NCBI GenBank assembly: GCA_963210315.1
Contig: OY723254.1
Coordinates: 1,208,379-1,272,378, forward strand
Source: Rhynchopus euleeides
Taxonomy: Eukaryota > Euglenozoa > Diplonemea > Diplonemida > Diplonemidae
Direction: 5' to 3'
DNA length: 64,000 nucleotides
Below, piece by piece: positions 22,254-32,895 of the stretch (position 1 is the stretch's first letter; each line of letters begins with the position of its first letter). The notes below the pieces were generated by a model. It did no database searches and was not told the origin of the DNA. It was given only the letters and a program-made list of their open reading frames with translations. The position numbers were made by a program, and so were the translations under genes.

Positions 22254-24059
22254 GGGGGGGGGGGGGGGGGGCGTTACAAATACAAAAAAAAGCCCCTCAC
22301 CCGGAAACCCACCTGGAGAGGGGTGGGGTGGGGGGAATCAGATAGGGTGGGGACTGCGCCCACACCTTCTCCGACGGAACACCGTGATATCCCAACCCAG
22401 GGCAACTCCCCCCCCCCCCCCCTCCTCCTCCCCCCAATGCACTGATGCCATGAAAATCACCACTTTTGAACCAAGCTCTCTTGGATAGCCACACACACAC
22501 ACACGCGAACCTTTCGATAATAGCGGGAAAAAATCACCAAGCACACTGAGCGCCTCAAGAGCGTCTGCTCTTGGGTGAGATTTTCACTGTCACACACACT
22601 ACCAGAGCGGTGGCAAAGCGTAAACCTGGCGATGCTGCACACCCTCCCCCCCGGAGTGGCGGTGAGTTGGTCCACACTCCAACCGAGTGGGGCCTCTGCT
22701 GCAACATAAGCGGTGGTGGGGATAGGCGATGATCCCGCGGCAGTGCTCTCCCTAGCATAAAACGTGGCTACCACTCCACTCATGTTCATCTTTAGCGTAG
22801 GGTCGCACCAAGCGAACTCTGGTGCTGCCTCCACCTGTCCCACCACACACCCGCAATATGCCTTTCCCTGCCATCACTGGCACGCCCCCCCTGTCGGCAG
22901 ACAGGCTGGCTCTGGGGAGAAGGCTGCTACCTCCGCCCCTCTATCTCCCTCGCTCCTTCGCCCTCCCCGCCCCCTCACCTATTGATCGAGAAAGAAATCT
23001 GGGGATCTCCAACCGGGTAGAAGGGGGAGGGGGGGCTGCGATCACCGCACAGAGAGGCAAGTCATGCCATTGCGCTGGCAATGTTGGATTAGCGGACCTG
23101 CGTCGTACGGAAGGCCCAGCGAGAGGCGTCTGCACGAGAAGCTGCTACGCTAAGTCATCAATCATTGCAAGAGAGGAAAGGCCAGTGAGTGCGCCATGTC
23201 TCAGAGTGAAGGGATGTTGCAAGCCCCCAAGGGGAGGCCGGGTGCACCGGAGGATGGACGGTGGGAGGGATAGGGCAGTGAAGGGTGCACAGGAGAGGAA
23301 AGGCGCAAAAAAAACGGCACATCTCTGCGTGCGGGTGGGGTGGAGACCTTCGCTATCAGCAAGACTATCCGCAAGAATTCACAGGCAAAAGTTCGGCGAT
23401 TTTGAACGTTTTCTATGGCTGTGTCTTACAGAAGCCCCCCGGTAAGAGGGAGCTGCTGTCCCTGGTTGCCTGGCCACAAAGTTCGGCGATTTTTTTCACC
23501 TACAATAATACATAGGAGATCCACCAAAAAAAATGCACCGGTTAATTTCTGGCACCGGTGTGTCGCTATCACGTGTTGAGCGGGTCGCTGCTGTGGCTCG
23601 CAGGGGGTGGCACATTCTTTGCTGAGTATGCCATCGGCGAGTTGCGGAATATTGGAGACAGCAGAGTCGGAAGAGGGGAGGGGATGGGGAACGGGGGGCC
23701 GGCGCCATCTCCGTGTCTTGTGCTCCTTTGAGGTTTTCGGGGGCAAAAGAAGGCACGGGGGGAGGGGGGCTGGACGCCACAGCGATGTCAACTTCCAGAG
23801 TGTCCAGAAGGCTGGTTCCGCTTGCAAAGGGCGGGCAGGCCGCAAGGGGTTGCAAGGCGGGCGGCATGCGGGAAGGGCGCACAGCTGGGAAGCAAGGTCA
23901 GTAGAAACGAGGAAGGCAGCGCTGACGGATCTAGCTGCAGAGGGTGAACGCAACCCATGGAGACTGCCCGGCGGTTCGGGTAAGCCGGAGACAAATTTGA
24001 CAGAAACAGAACGGTCATCGGAACAGAGCTGAGAGAAAAACGGCTGTGCAAAGGCACGG
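22254..24059. other. Intergenic between the glycosyltransferase copies
   Basis: G and C runs lie at 22253-22271 and 22408-22422. The block near 22545-22800 repeats the sequence upstream of copy A. The word AAGTTCGGCGATTTT occurs twice (about 23391 and 23479). GAGGGAGCTGCTGTCCCT at 23446 recurs near 55637. No gene is seen. Confidence 0.5.
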
Positions 24060-27000
24060 TCAGTACCAATGGGGGGTGCGGGGTGCCACCTTGTTGTTGA
24101 TGATGATCTCTTTGATCACTTCGATGCGCTTGCTGACAATCTCTGCAATTGCCTCCTCGCTGAAGTTCTCGACAACGTATCGGCGTGCGCGCCTTCCCAG
24201 ATCATCCATCTTTTCTTTGTTCTTCGGGTTGGCCATGAGCTTCATGATGCGCTTTGTGTCTGAGAGGGAGGGTAGCGCCCACTTCTTCCCCTCCGTGTAC
24301 CCGTAGTATGAGTCTTTCGGGATCTCGGCGACCCCGTCTATTTGTATAGGGAACGACACGTCTGGGTTCAGGAAGTCGACAGTCCCGCTCCAGTTGGTGG
24401 TCGCTGTCGGGACACCCATCGACATCGCCTGCAGTGGCGGCAGTCCCCACCCCTCCCCGCGTGTGGGCAGCACAAACCCGTCCACGCTGTTGTACAGAGC
24501 AGCCACGTCTTCCTCTGACATGCGCGACGTCAGGATGATGAAGTGCGGGAGTTCGTCAGGCTTCTTGTTCAGCCGGTCTTTCGCAAGCTTGTGCACGACT
24601 TCGCGCACCAATGTGTGGTTCGTTGGGTCGCCGTGTGTCTCTGGTGGACCAGGGAACCAGATGTGTGTCAGCACAATCAGCACCACATTGTCCTCCGGTG
24701 TGAAGCTCCCGAAGTAAGCTTCGAACAGCACATCCCACCCCTTCCTGTCCTCCCACTTGAAGTGCGACAGGAACTTGTACTCGTCCTGCACCTGCTTCAC
24801 AGGCCGGTCGCTCCGGCTGTCGTAGTAGATAAACGAGCTGCTGAAGGGGATCTCCAGCTTCCCTGCCACGTCAGGGTCGTAGAAGTACACATCCACTGCC
24901 TCGGGAATCAGCACAACCTTCTCAGGCGCAACACCGTTGTCAATCCACACGTCCCGCACAAACGCGGACGGCACCCACACCTCGTCTGCATTGTCACGGC
25001 ACTCGTTCACCCACCGCGGTGGGATCTTTGTGAACTCGTACATGCTGCGTCCTGTGTTGTCGTGTGGTTGTTGTTGGGTGTGCAGGCAATGCCACAACAA
25101 GGCTGGGTTATCACTCACACATGGCTGTAAGCAATCACACGTGTGAACGTGCAATGTTCAGAGGAACTGAACAAGAACACCAACACAAAACACACTGAAC
25201 CAACAGTGACACCGCACACAAGTCAACACAGGAACAACCACACGCCATCATACCGACAACGTAGTTCGGACGCTTCTTCACCAACGGGTTCGTCAGGTAG
25301 CTTCCCGGGTCAGTGTGAGACACCCACACAATAATCTCGTCATGCCGCACAGGTTTGTCCAGCACCTTCTCTGGAAGGTGCATCCGAGCAAGGCTGTCCA
25401 GCACAGCTGTGGGGTATCCCTGCAGTGGTGTGGGTGTGCACCGCACGACAGCAAGGTCTGCTTCACCTACTGCCCACCCTTCTCACAGCCTTGCAGTGAT
25501 GAACACAAGCACGCAGTGCTCCTGCCGGCAGGCACAGGACACCCAGAAACACAGCAGCCAAATAATGAGCACGTCTCCTGCATCATACCTGACAGAAGCA
25601 GTCGGGTGCGGGCACCAGGTCGATTGCATGCTTCCTCTGAAGAGGGAACACCAGATGCAGGATCTCGTTCGCAAACCTGTGCGTGTGTGGTGTTGGTTGC
25701 CACCAAGGCCCTTCAAGCAACAGTCAGCACTCTTGCACAGCACAACACAGACCCACCACCCCAAGACCCCCCAACGGCACCGCAGCACCGTTCTTCCTGC
25801 CATAGACTGACAACCACTGCTCGCCCACTCTAACGAGGGACAACAACCCTGCTCACGACATACCCGCAGCAGTGGCAGCAGAAGCTCTGCCAGATCACAC
25901 GGAACACCGGCTTGACTGGGGAGGAAGCTGAGATGAACTGCGTGTGGTACTTTGCCTCGCCAGGCCAGTAGTCGCGGATGGTTGCGGACCACAAGGCATT
26001 GAACGCGCCGTTCACCACAAGCGATGCAGGTGCGACAGCCGAGAAGTCACCGGCCTCAAAGGCGTGCAGCGGCTTGAGCAGGGCTGGCAGGTCCCGCAGC
26101 TGCTGTTCGGAGGTCACGTTGGAAGCCCTGATGCGCATGTGGCGCTTCTGGAGACGGATGCAGTAGTCCCACCCTCCCTCCTCCTGCCGGCCCGCCACAC
26201 CGTTGACCAATTGCATCTCCTTCATCTTCTTGATGACGCCCTTCATTTCCAGCGTCAGAACGTTGAGTTGCGCACAGTAGGTCTGTGTGTCAGCATGGCG
26301 ACCTTCATCACTCGCAAGCAGTGTGTCGTCGACCTTGACATGTTCACGCTCGTCGAAGCTCTTGCCTTCGATCAGCTCCAAAAGGTTGAGTGCCTCGGTC
26401 GCAGTGAGGATGGCCTCCTTGCGTGCACGCTTCATCTTGATGGGTTCATCCTGACTGCGTGGCTTTAACACCGTATAGGTACCCATGAGGACGATCTTAC
26501 GCTTCAGGTACTTCGCCTGCTCTGCAAGGAAGTCGCGCGGGACCTGCCCAAGTTCAATCTGCTCCTGGATGGAGGGGGTGAACTTGCGGAACCCTGACAG
26601 CGAGTCGAAGAGCGGCTTGTAGGTCAACATGCAGAAGGGCGACACCGCCAGCACATCCTCCACGTCTGCGACACGCCGGTCCACCGCAGTGAAGCCATGG
26701 AACTGCCGCAGCAGGTGTGGCTGCCACTCGTCCCCCACCCACCCGTTCCCCAGGGTCATCCCGTGCTCGATCACCTTCACGACATTCGTCTTGTTGTCAC
26801 GCGTCGTGAGGGTGCACCCCACAGCCCCCACACTCTGCTCTGGTGACAGCAGCATCACCAGCTCCGGCAGCAGCACGGGTGTCGCCTTCAGCGTGAGTGA
26901 GAAGAAGAAGACATGCGTCACTCCCAGTGGGAGGTGCCGGGACCCGTAGTTCGACAGATCGGTGTAAGCAACGCGTGGCGTGCAGTGGTTCACCGAGGGG

Positions 27001-27443
27001 ATGCCCCTGCAGGGCTGCTCCACCTTGTACGTCACGGACGACGCCAGCCCTTCGATCGCTTTGAACCCGGGATCGATCACCGACCCTGTCGGGAACACCA
27101 CCACCACATCCAGCGACACGGCCTGTGCCCCCTCCTTCCACTTCCCCACGCTCCCCATCAGCGCCTGCACCTCTGCTGAGTGGAACGCCAGGTGCTCCGG
27201 CGCGACGGCCACAACACCCAGCCGGATGTCTGCGGCACGCACAGGCTTCCACTCGCCCTGGTGCACGGAGTCGGCCGCCGACTTGCGCCCCGACGGGGCC
27301 AGAGCCTCCCCGGTGGTGAAGCTGATGCCCATCATCCACATGCCCACCACGATCCCGCCCCCCATCACCAGGGCGGCGAACAGAAGCAGCGAGGGCCCGC
27401 CACCGGCTCGGCCCCCGCCACGTGAGGCACGCTCCTTCCGCAT
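24060..27443 (-). CDS. GT2-GT4 fusion glycosyltransferase, copy B
   Basis: Same four-exon design as copy A: 27443-25864, 25676-25589, 25419-25254 and 25051-24060, in phase and encoding 941 residues. Exons 2-4 and most of exon 1 are nearly identical to copy A, introns included; intron 3 is the same length and intron 2 is 80 bases shorter. Two blocks are unrelated or strongly diverged. One is the N-terminal anchor, here MRKERASRGGG followed by LLLFAALVMGGGIVVGMWMM. The other is the stem, about residues 370-500. Loss of the GT2 Asp motif and the Glu-to-Gln change in the GT4 motif are shared, so both predate the duplication. CTGGCTCAG/GGATG gives an acceptor two bases before the start. A longer upstream frame is open but lacks a signal anchor at its start. 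Confidence 0.87.
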
Positions 27444-28344
27444 CCCTGAGCCAGAGACGCAGCAGCAGCTGCTGCAGTCCTGAAGGGGGTGGGTGTGTCG
27501 ACACAGAACACACATCAACGCCTGCTGGCACGGCAGGCGTGTGCCCACTGAAGATACCGATTGCTGGTGTTCGTTTGAAATCACGTCAAATCCCATTGGT
27601 GTCAGCAGACATAGGGGCGGGGCGGGGCGGGTGCGGGGGGTGGCGTTTGCGTCCGTCTCTGCAGTCCTCCCCAGCAGGGGGGCATGGTGTGAGGCAGGGG
27701 TTCCTGGAAAGGAACGCCACCAACACGCACAGGCACTGAGACACAGGTCAATGAATGTTCTCTTGGAAGAGTGGTTAGAGTATTCAGAAAGGACAGACGC
27801 ATGGTATGGTGTGGGGTGCAGCGCACACGCTACAGTGTTGGCAGCATTCCGGCCCCAAGATTCGTTGTTGGGTGGGAAATCGCCTTCTGGTCACAACCCT
27901 GTTGCGCTCTTCGTTTTCCGAAGGCGCCAGGGATCCTCATTCTGATGGTCTTCATGGCCATGCCACCCACTCTGCTCCAGTAACCCAGCTGCGCTGCGGA
28001 GAGGCACACAGAGCAGCGGACTATGCCCCGTGGAGGGTCTTATATCCGCGGAAGCTTCTGGGTTTAACTCGGCTCTTGCAACTGCGCTGAGAAGCGGCGT
28101 GTCTGAATGAAAAAAAATACTGATGACCACTCAACGGTTTGTCTCAACCAGCAACCAAAAGGTAAGGCGCTGTTTGTGCCCCAAACCCCGCCCATACGCA
28201 CACTTAGAATCCTGAGGAAGATCACTTCTCCGCGTGTTTGCTAGAGACATGCGCACAACGGGGCTTGGGAGAGCCTACCCCAGTTGTAGATGTTGGACAC
28301 ACAGACACCCTTGAATGCGCACAAGCAGGAGGACACTGCCATCA
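27444..28344. other. Intergenic, no gene seen
   Basis: No convincing coding frame. A word resembling CTCGGCTCTTGCAACTGCGC near 28068 recurs near 3928. Confidence 0.5.
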
Positions 28345-29688
28345 TCACGCTGTGACCTCCTGGGTGAGATACTTCGCCCCGTCTGCCGCGTCGGCCTGCT
28401 GCTCCCGCCCTGCCAGCCCTGCTGCAAGGTGCAGGGTGCCTGGGGTGAACTGCGCGCCACCGCCCTCACCGCTGCCACCGCCGCCACCAGCCCCCGCTGC
28501 TGCCGTTGACGACTCGCTGTGCTGCGCAAACACCTCCCCCTGCATCATCGCAGCGCTCGGCGTGTGCGGATACTTCTTCCGGAGGAAGGAAAGGTCCGCA
28601 GGGGGGAACAGCGCTTCGAGATACTGCAGCACGTTCGTCTCAAAGGAGAGGGTGTCGATCAGCTGCACCAGGGCTTCGGGTGCCCGCTTCAGGAGGAGAT
28701 CCTTGATGTGCCGCGGCAGGTTGGAGTGCAGGGAGGACACCGGGAGGAGGGAGTCGTTGAAGCGCGACACCCTGAGGCGGCAGTTCTCAAGCAGATTCCG
28801 ATACTCGAGAGAGAGCAGCTCCAACGACCCGTCGAAATCCTTGGCTACGGCAAGCTTCTCCCTGTCGGGCAGCAGACTCTGATCGATGCGTGCCACAACA
28901 TCCTGCAGCTCGATCTGAAGCTGGTCGAGCCGATCCGCAAGCTCCTTCTCCTGCCTGGTGTGCAGCGCCCTCAGGTCGTAGTTCTCCCGCCTCGCGATGC
29001 TTATCGCCTTCTTCAGGGCATCCTCGATGGCAGACGCGGCATGTTTCACATCCCGCACCTCGCCGTGAAGCGACTGGATTGTCGAGCGGCACCCATCCAG
29101 CTCACCGCCGAGACGGAACAGCTTCTCCTCGAGAGAAGTCTTGATGTTGTCCAGCTCCTGGTAGCGCTCCACAAGCCTCTGGTGTGTCTGCGAGAGATCC
29201 ACGAGCTGCTTCTCGAGGTTGAGCTCGTTCTGTTTGAAGAGGGCAGCCTGCTCGTCGATGCGGGCCTGGAGGTCGCGGTTGGCGATCTCGCTTTTCCGGA
29301 GGAGGTACTGTTTTTCGGCAATCTGGTCCTGCAGGCTGAGGCAGTGCCGCTCGTCCTTCAGGGAGCACTCGCGGAGTTGAAAGATCTCGGCCTCATAGCA
29401 ATGCCGGAGTTGGTCCGCCTCCTCAAGGTAGTTTAGAGCAGACGCATGCCCCCTCCCATCCATCTCCTTCTTCTTCGCAAGCTTCCCCCTCAGCTTCCCA
29501 ACCGTGTTCCGCAGGGAGTTTGCAGTTTTGGAGGAGCTTGTCGACTCCAGGCTTGCCCTGCGCATGCTCCCGACGCGGCTCATCATGCGCCGCCGCTCCT
29601 CCGACTGGCTCAGCCCGGGCTGGCTCCGCTTGGGTGACTGGTCTGCCCCTTGCATGTCGCTCACGGTTCCCCGCTTGTCGGAAGCCAT
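28345..29688 (-). CDS. Coiled-coil protein, unknown function
   Basis: A 447-residue intronless protein. Residues 1-70 are basic and Ser/Arg-rich (SRVGSMRRASLESTSSSKTA). From about residue 85 to 300 it is a long heptad-rich coiled coil (for example QIAEKQYLLRKSEIANRDLQ, LEKQLVDLSQTHQRLVERYQ). A helical, less coiled domain follows (DRLDQLQIELQDVVARIDQS, APEALVQLIDTLSFETNVLQ), then a Gly/Ala-rich tail. No membrane segment or catalytic motif is visible. The overall form suits a cytoskeletal or flagellar structural protein, but no family is recognised. Codon use and the absence of stops across 1.3 kb make the gene itself secure. Polypyrimidine then CCCCCAG lies about 20 bases before the ATG. Confidence 0.82.
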   Translation of the reverse strand: MASDKRGTVSDMQGADQSPKRSQPGLSQSEERRRMMSRVGSMRRASLESTSSSKTANSLRNTVGKLRGKLAKKKEMDGRGHASALNYLEEADQLRHCYEAEIFQLRECSLKDERHCLSLQDQIAEKQYLLRKSEIANRDLQARIDEQAALFKQNELNLEKQLVDLSQTHQRLVERYQELDNIKTSLEEKLFRLGGELDGCRSTIQSLHGEVRDVKHAASAIEDALKKAISIARRENYDLRALHTRQEKELADRLDQLQIELQDVVARIDQSLLPDREKLAVAKDFDGSLELLSLEYRNLLENCRLRVSRFNDSLLPVSSLHSNLPRHIKDLLLKRAPEALVQLIDTLSFETNVLQYLEALFPPADLSFLRKKYPHTPSAAMMQGEVFAQHSESSTAAAGAGGGGGSGEGGGAQFTPGTLHLAAGLAGREQQADAADGAKYLTQEVTA

Positions 29689-30568
29689 CGTGGGTGGGCC
29701 ACCCCCCGGCTGGGGGCGAGGGGCGAGGGGGGAGGGGCTGTCTCAGGGGAGGTGTTGCGAGGGGGAGAGGGTGCCAGCACGCAGTGCCCTGTGGTGCCGG
29801 TGTGCTTGTGTGCAGGGAAGTGAACCCTAAGAAAGAATGTTGCAGAACCACACGCCGTTGAGGGGTCCTTCTCCCACAGAGCAGGAAATAGGGCGTTGGC
29901 GATCAACCTCCTCAGTGGCAGAGGCGAGGGCCCCTCAAACACACTGAGACAGCAGCGGCCTTTCCTTTAGCTCTGATGTGAGAGCTGCGCGTGAAAAGCA
30001 CCCTGGTGTGGGTGGTGGGGTAGGCGGGGTTCGGGTCGAAGCAAGTCGTGGTTTCCGCCAAAATCCCACCTCCTCCAACTACAGCGGTTTCAGGAACGGA
30101 AGGCGTCTGCCCACCCGATTGGGGAGGCTCTAACGACACCCTTGCTCGGCAGTCCGGCCTTCACCTGCCCGACACAGACATATGCACAGAGGGGCCACAG
30201 GGTGGTGGACCTTGGTCCAGTTGGTATGCTTTTAGAAAGAGGAGGCACATGCGCACAAGGTACAACTGTGGGGCTGTGCAGTGATCGGCAATACCAAACT
30301 GATACTCATTCACATAACGAAGATACAGTGAAGGGGGCCTGTCTGGGCGGGGCCTGCGTGAAGCAGGGAGTCGAGGAACAGCACTTGTGACAACGCGGTG
30401 TTGCGACAAGTGATGTGCTCCCGTCGGGCGCCTGCGGCTGGCAGATGCATAATACGTTCAGATGGTGTGGTCGAAAAGAGGTAACCCATCCAGTCTGAGC
30501 CAGGCTGAGCATAAAGTCCGTAAAACAGGAACGTCTTGTTCACCCAAAAAAAAGTAATAGGGAAATCA
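29689..30568. other. Intergenic, no gene seen
   Basis: No coding frame with recognisable character. It ends at the left target duplication of the 7.6-kb element. Confidence 0.5.
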
Positions 30569-30596
30569 GTTCTGAGCAGGGCTTTCCCTAAATCCA

Positions 30597-30608
30597 TACC
30601 CTAACCCG
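30597..30608. other. Short telomere-like word at the island edge
   Basis: ACCCTAACCCGG lies 20 bases inside the left terminus. It contains a little under two units of CCCTAA (TTAGGG on the other strand). Too short to be more than suggestive. Confidence 0.25.
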
Positions 30609-30619
30609 GGGACCGGCGA

Positions 30620-32599
30620 TTTCAAGATTTTCCCTCTGTTTGGCGCGTTTTATTATCGAGGGTCAACTCCAGCTTGTTGATGTTTCGGATCTCTCTATCC
30701 TCAACATCCTTTACCACACACGTAAGGTTGTTCCAACATATTGATAGACATCTTTCGGTATGCACATCCATCAAGATAATACATATATGCATTGGCATGC
30801 ACCTGATACCTCGTCTGCGATGGGACATATCGAGAAGCCAGGCGGTCCGTGGATTGTCATTAGTTGCCGCCTGGCTCGATCGATATTGAGGACATACAGG
30901 TGGCCCATAGAGAAGACTTGTCATCCCTTCGCTGCTCTCTATGGGCGACCTGATCCCATCGCAGTCTCGCTCATACAAGGGAGTAGCGCAGTAGTCATCA
31001 GGTGTTGTCAGGGTCGGGATCTGGCCTTGAGACATCCGATCTCCAGCAGACGTAGTCGGCGGTTGTAGTCCAGACCCATGTGTCTCAACGCAGGATGCAG
31101 GAGTAGTAGATACCATCCTGCGTTGTGATATCGCACCGATCGCGTGGGTCACATTGTCGGTCTGCGCAGGCTGCAGGCTTAGCGGACAGTTGGGACAGCT
31201 GATGAACTCTGTGGTGGCGAAGCGGTTGGTCCACGATCGTTCAGCGGGGCATGTGGGAGGATATATGGGTATCATCGATCTGGATCCAGTCTAGTGTATT
31301 AGCGCCGGCTGTAGTATCTCCGAGAAGTTCACTGTCGTCGGTCAGCTGGGGAGCAGTATTTTCCGCGCATCGATATGTAGGATAGAGTCGTCGTCTGGAC
31401 GGGCTCGTCGACATTCGACGTAAACAGGGATTATGTTAGTCTGACGGTCATACCACGTAGGGTCGATCTGAGAGGTCCGTTCGCCCAGGTGACCGCGTGA
31501 TTCATGCACCGTTGTCCAGGCCCCGCGCAGTCGTCTCAGAGAGCAGGAAGCGTACACCGACGAACTGTCAATCGCAGACAACTTCGCCAGTTCGCACCAG
31601 GTATGGGTGCGATGTTTTCATCAGCTTCTGATCATCATGATGTAGTGGCGGTAATTCGTATTGTATCGCTACTCGGCTTCTTGCGCCTGGGCCTTCGCAG
31701 ACAGCAGGGCGCGTACGGATGGCGGAGTTCACACCGGACGCAGGGTTGACGAAGGCCACCATGGAGGCATCTCCAATGATTTTCACTTCATAGCCTATGC
31801 AGGCCTGCATGAGACAGCGGATCGTGTGGGTTGACATGGTACGCTTCACGCCTCTCATATCGGCGTTGCGGAGTGCACATCGGTGAATACACTCGTCACA
31901 TCACCCAGCTTTGTATCGGGGGCCACGACGCGGGCAGATTCGGCGTGAACGCAGGCATCAGCAGCTGTTTTGCGAGGTCCCTCTTAAGCTGAATGTGTTT
32001 GACACGGTGACGAAGGGGTCAACACACGTAGGTCCGTTTCGAGTCCTTCGAGACAAGGCCCCCGGGTGCTGCGATGCGGAGTATCTGCTCGTCTGCTGTC
32101 TATCCTCATCACCTCCGTGCACCTGAGGGTTCCTTGCAGAAGCTCGGTATACAGGGATCCAAATTGCTGCGCAGTGGCTTGGTGTCGAGCATGTCGCTAG
32201 GCCTGCCATGCCTCCCGGCGGGTGCTTCCTTACTCATGCGCCGGGTTGACCTTTTCGCTGTCGTCCGCAGCTTCGGGCTTGTCGTGGCCGAGAGTGCACT
32301 GCTGGTCGCCGCTGGCTCATTGTGGTGGGAGTATCTAGTGCAGCGGGTGCACTGGCTCAAACCATCAGCGCGAGGATCCGATGTTACACACACAACTGGG
32401 GGGGGGGGGGGGGGGGGGCGTCCATCTCCATGCCCGATCGGGATGAGACATTTGCCGGTATAAGGAAGAGGAACCGGTTGTGCGCGTGAAACAGGTATCC
32501 TCATGCCTGATTGCCCGGAGAGTTGCTTCGAGGTCGATGTAGGGACGAGAACATACCTGTCGGGAAATGAGGACGGCACTTCCGCGTATCGGGTACTAT
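30620..32599. other. Island segment without genes or repeats
   Basis: About 2 kb of mixed-composition sequence. The longest frame (217 codons, minus, 30622-31275) has no family features and atypical composition. I see no RNA gene. Confidence 0.4.
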
Positions 32600-32895
32600 C
32601 AAAAGGAGGGCGTCGCCTCCGTACTAGATATTCATAATACGGATATCGCGTCCATGCCTAGGAAGCTATCGTAAGAGAGGGGCGTCACATTCACGTCCCT
32701 GGTGTTCTCAATAGGACTTCACGTCCGCACCTCGGGCGCTCATATTGCAAAGGATGGACGTCACCTTCGTGTCGTGGGCGCGGTCACAAAAAGGATGGCT
32801 TCACCTCCGCGTTCCCGGACGGAGGTCGCCTCCTTGTCTCGGCATCAGAGCAGAAGGAGTCGTCACCGATGGAGGTCACGCATGTCTGGTGCGTG
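32600..32895. repeat. Diverged ~38-bp tandem array 1
   Basis: About seven units built on AGGAGGGCGTCACCTCC followed by GTGCCTCGGGC and a CAT-containing spacer. Units vary at many positions and several keep a small GGAGG...CCTCC hairpin. Array 2 near 35.5 kb uses the same unit. Confidence 0.6.

Noticed and set aside
29026-29700. Plus-strand frames over the coiled-coil gene
   Set aside because: Mirror images of the coiled-coil coding sequence.
30597-30608. Internal telomere
   Set aside because: Fewer than two TTAGGG units, so chance is likely.
30622-31275. 217-codon frame in the island
   Set aside because: No hydrophobic or domain pattern, and the surrounding island has no coding bias in any frame.
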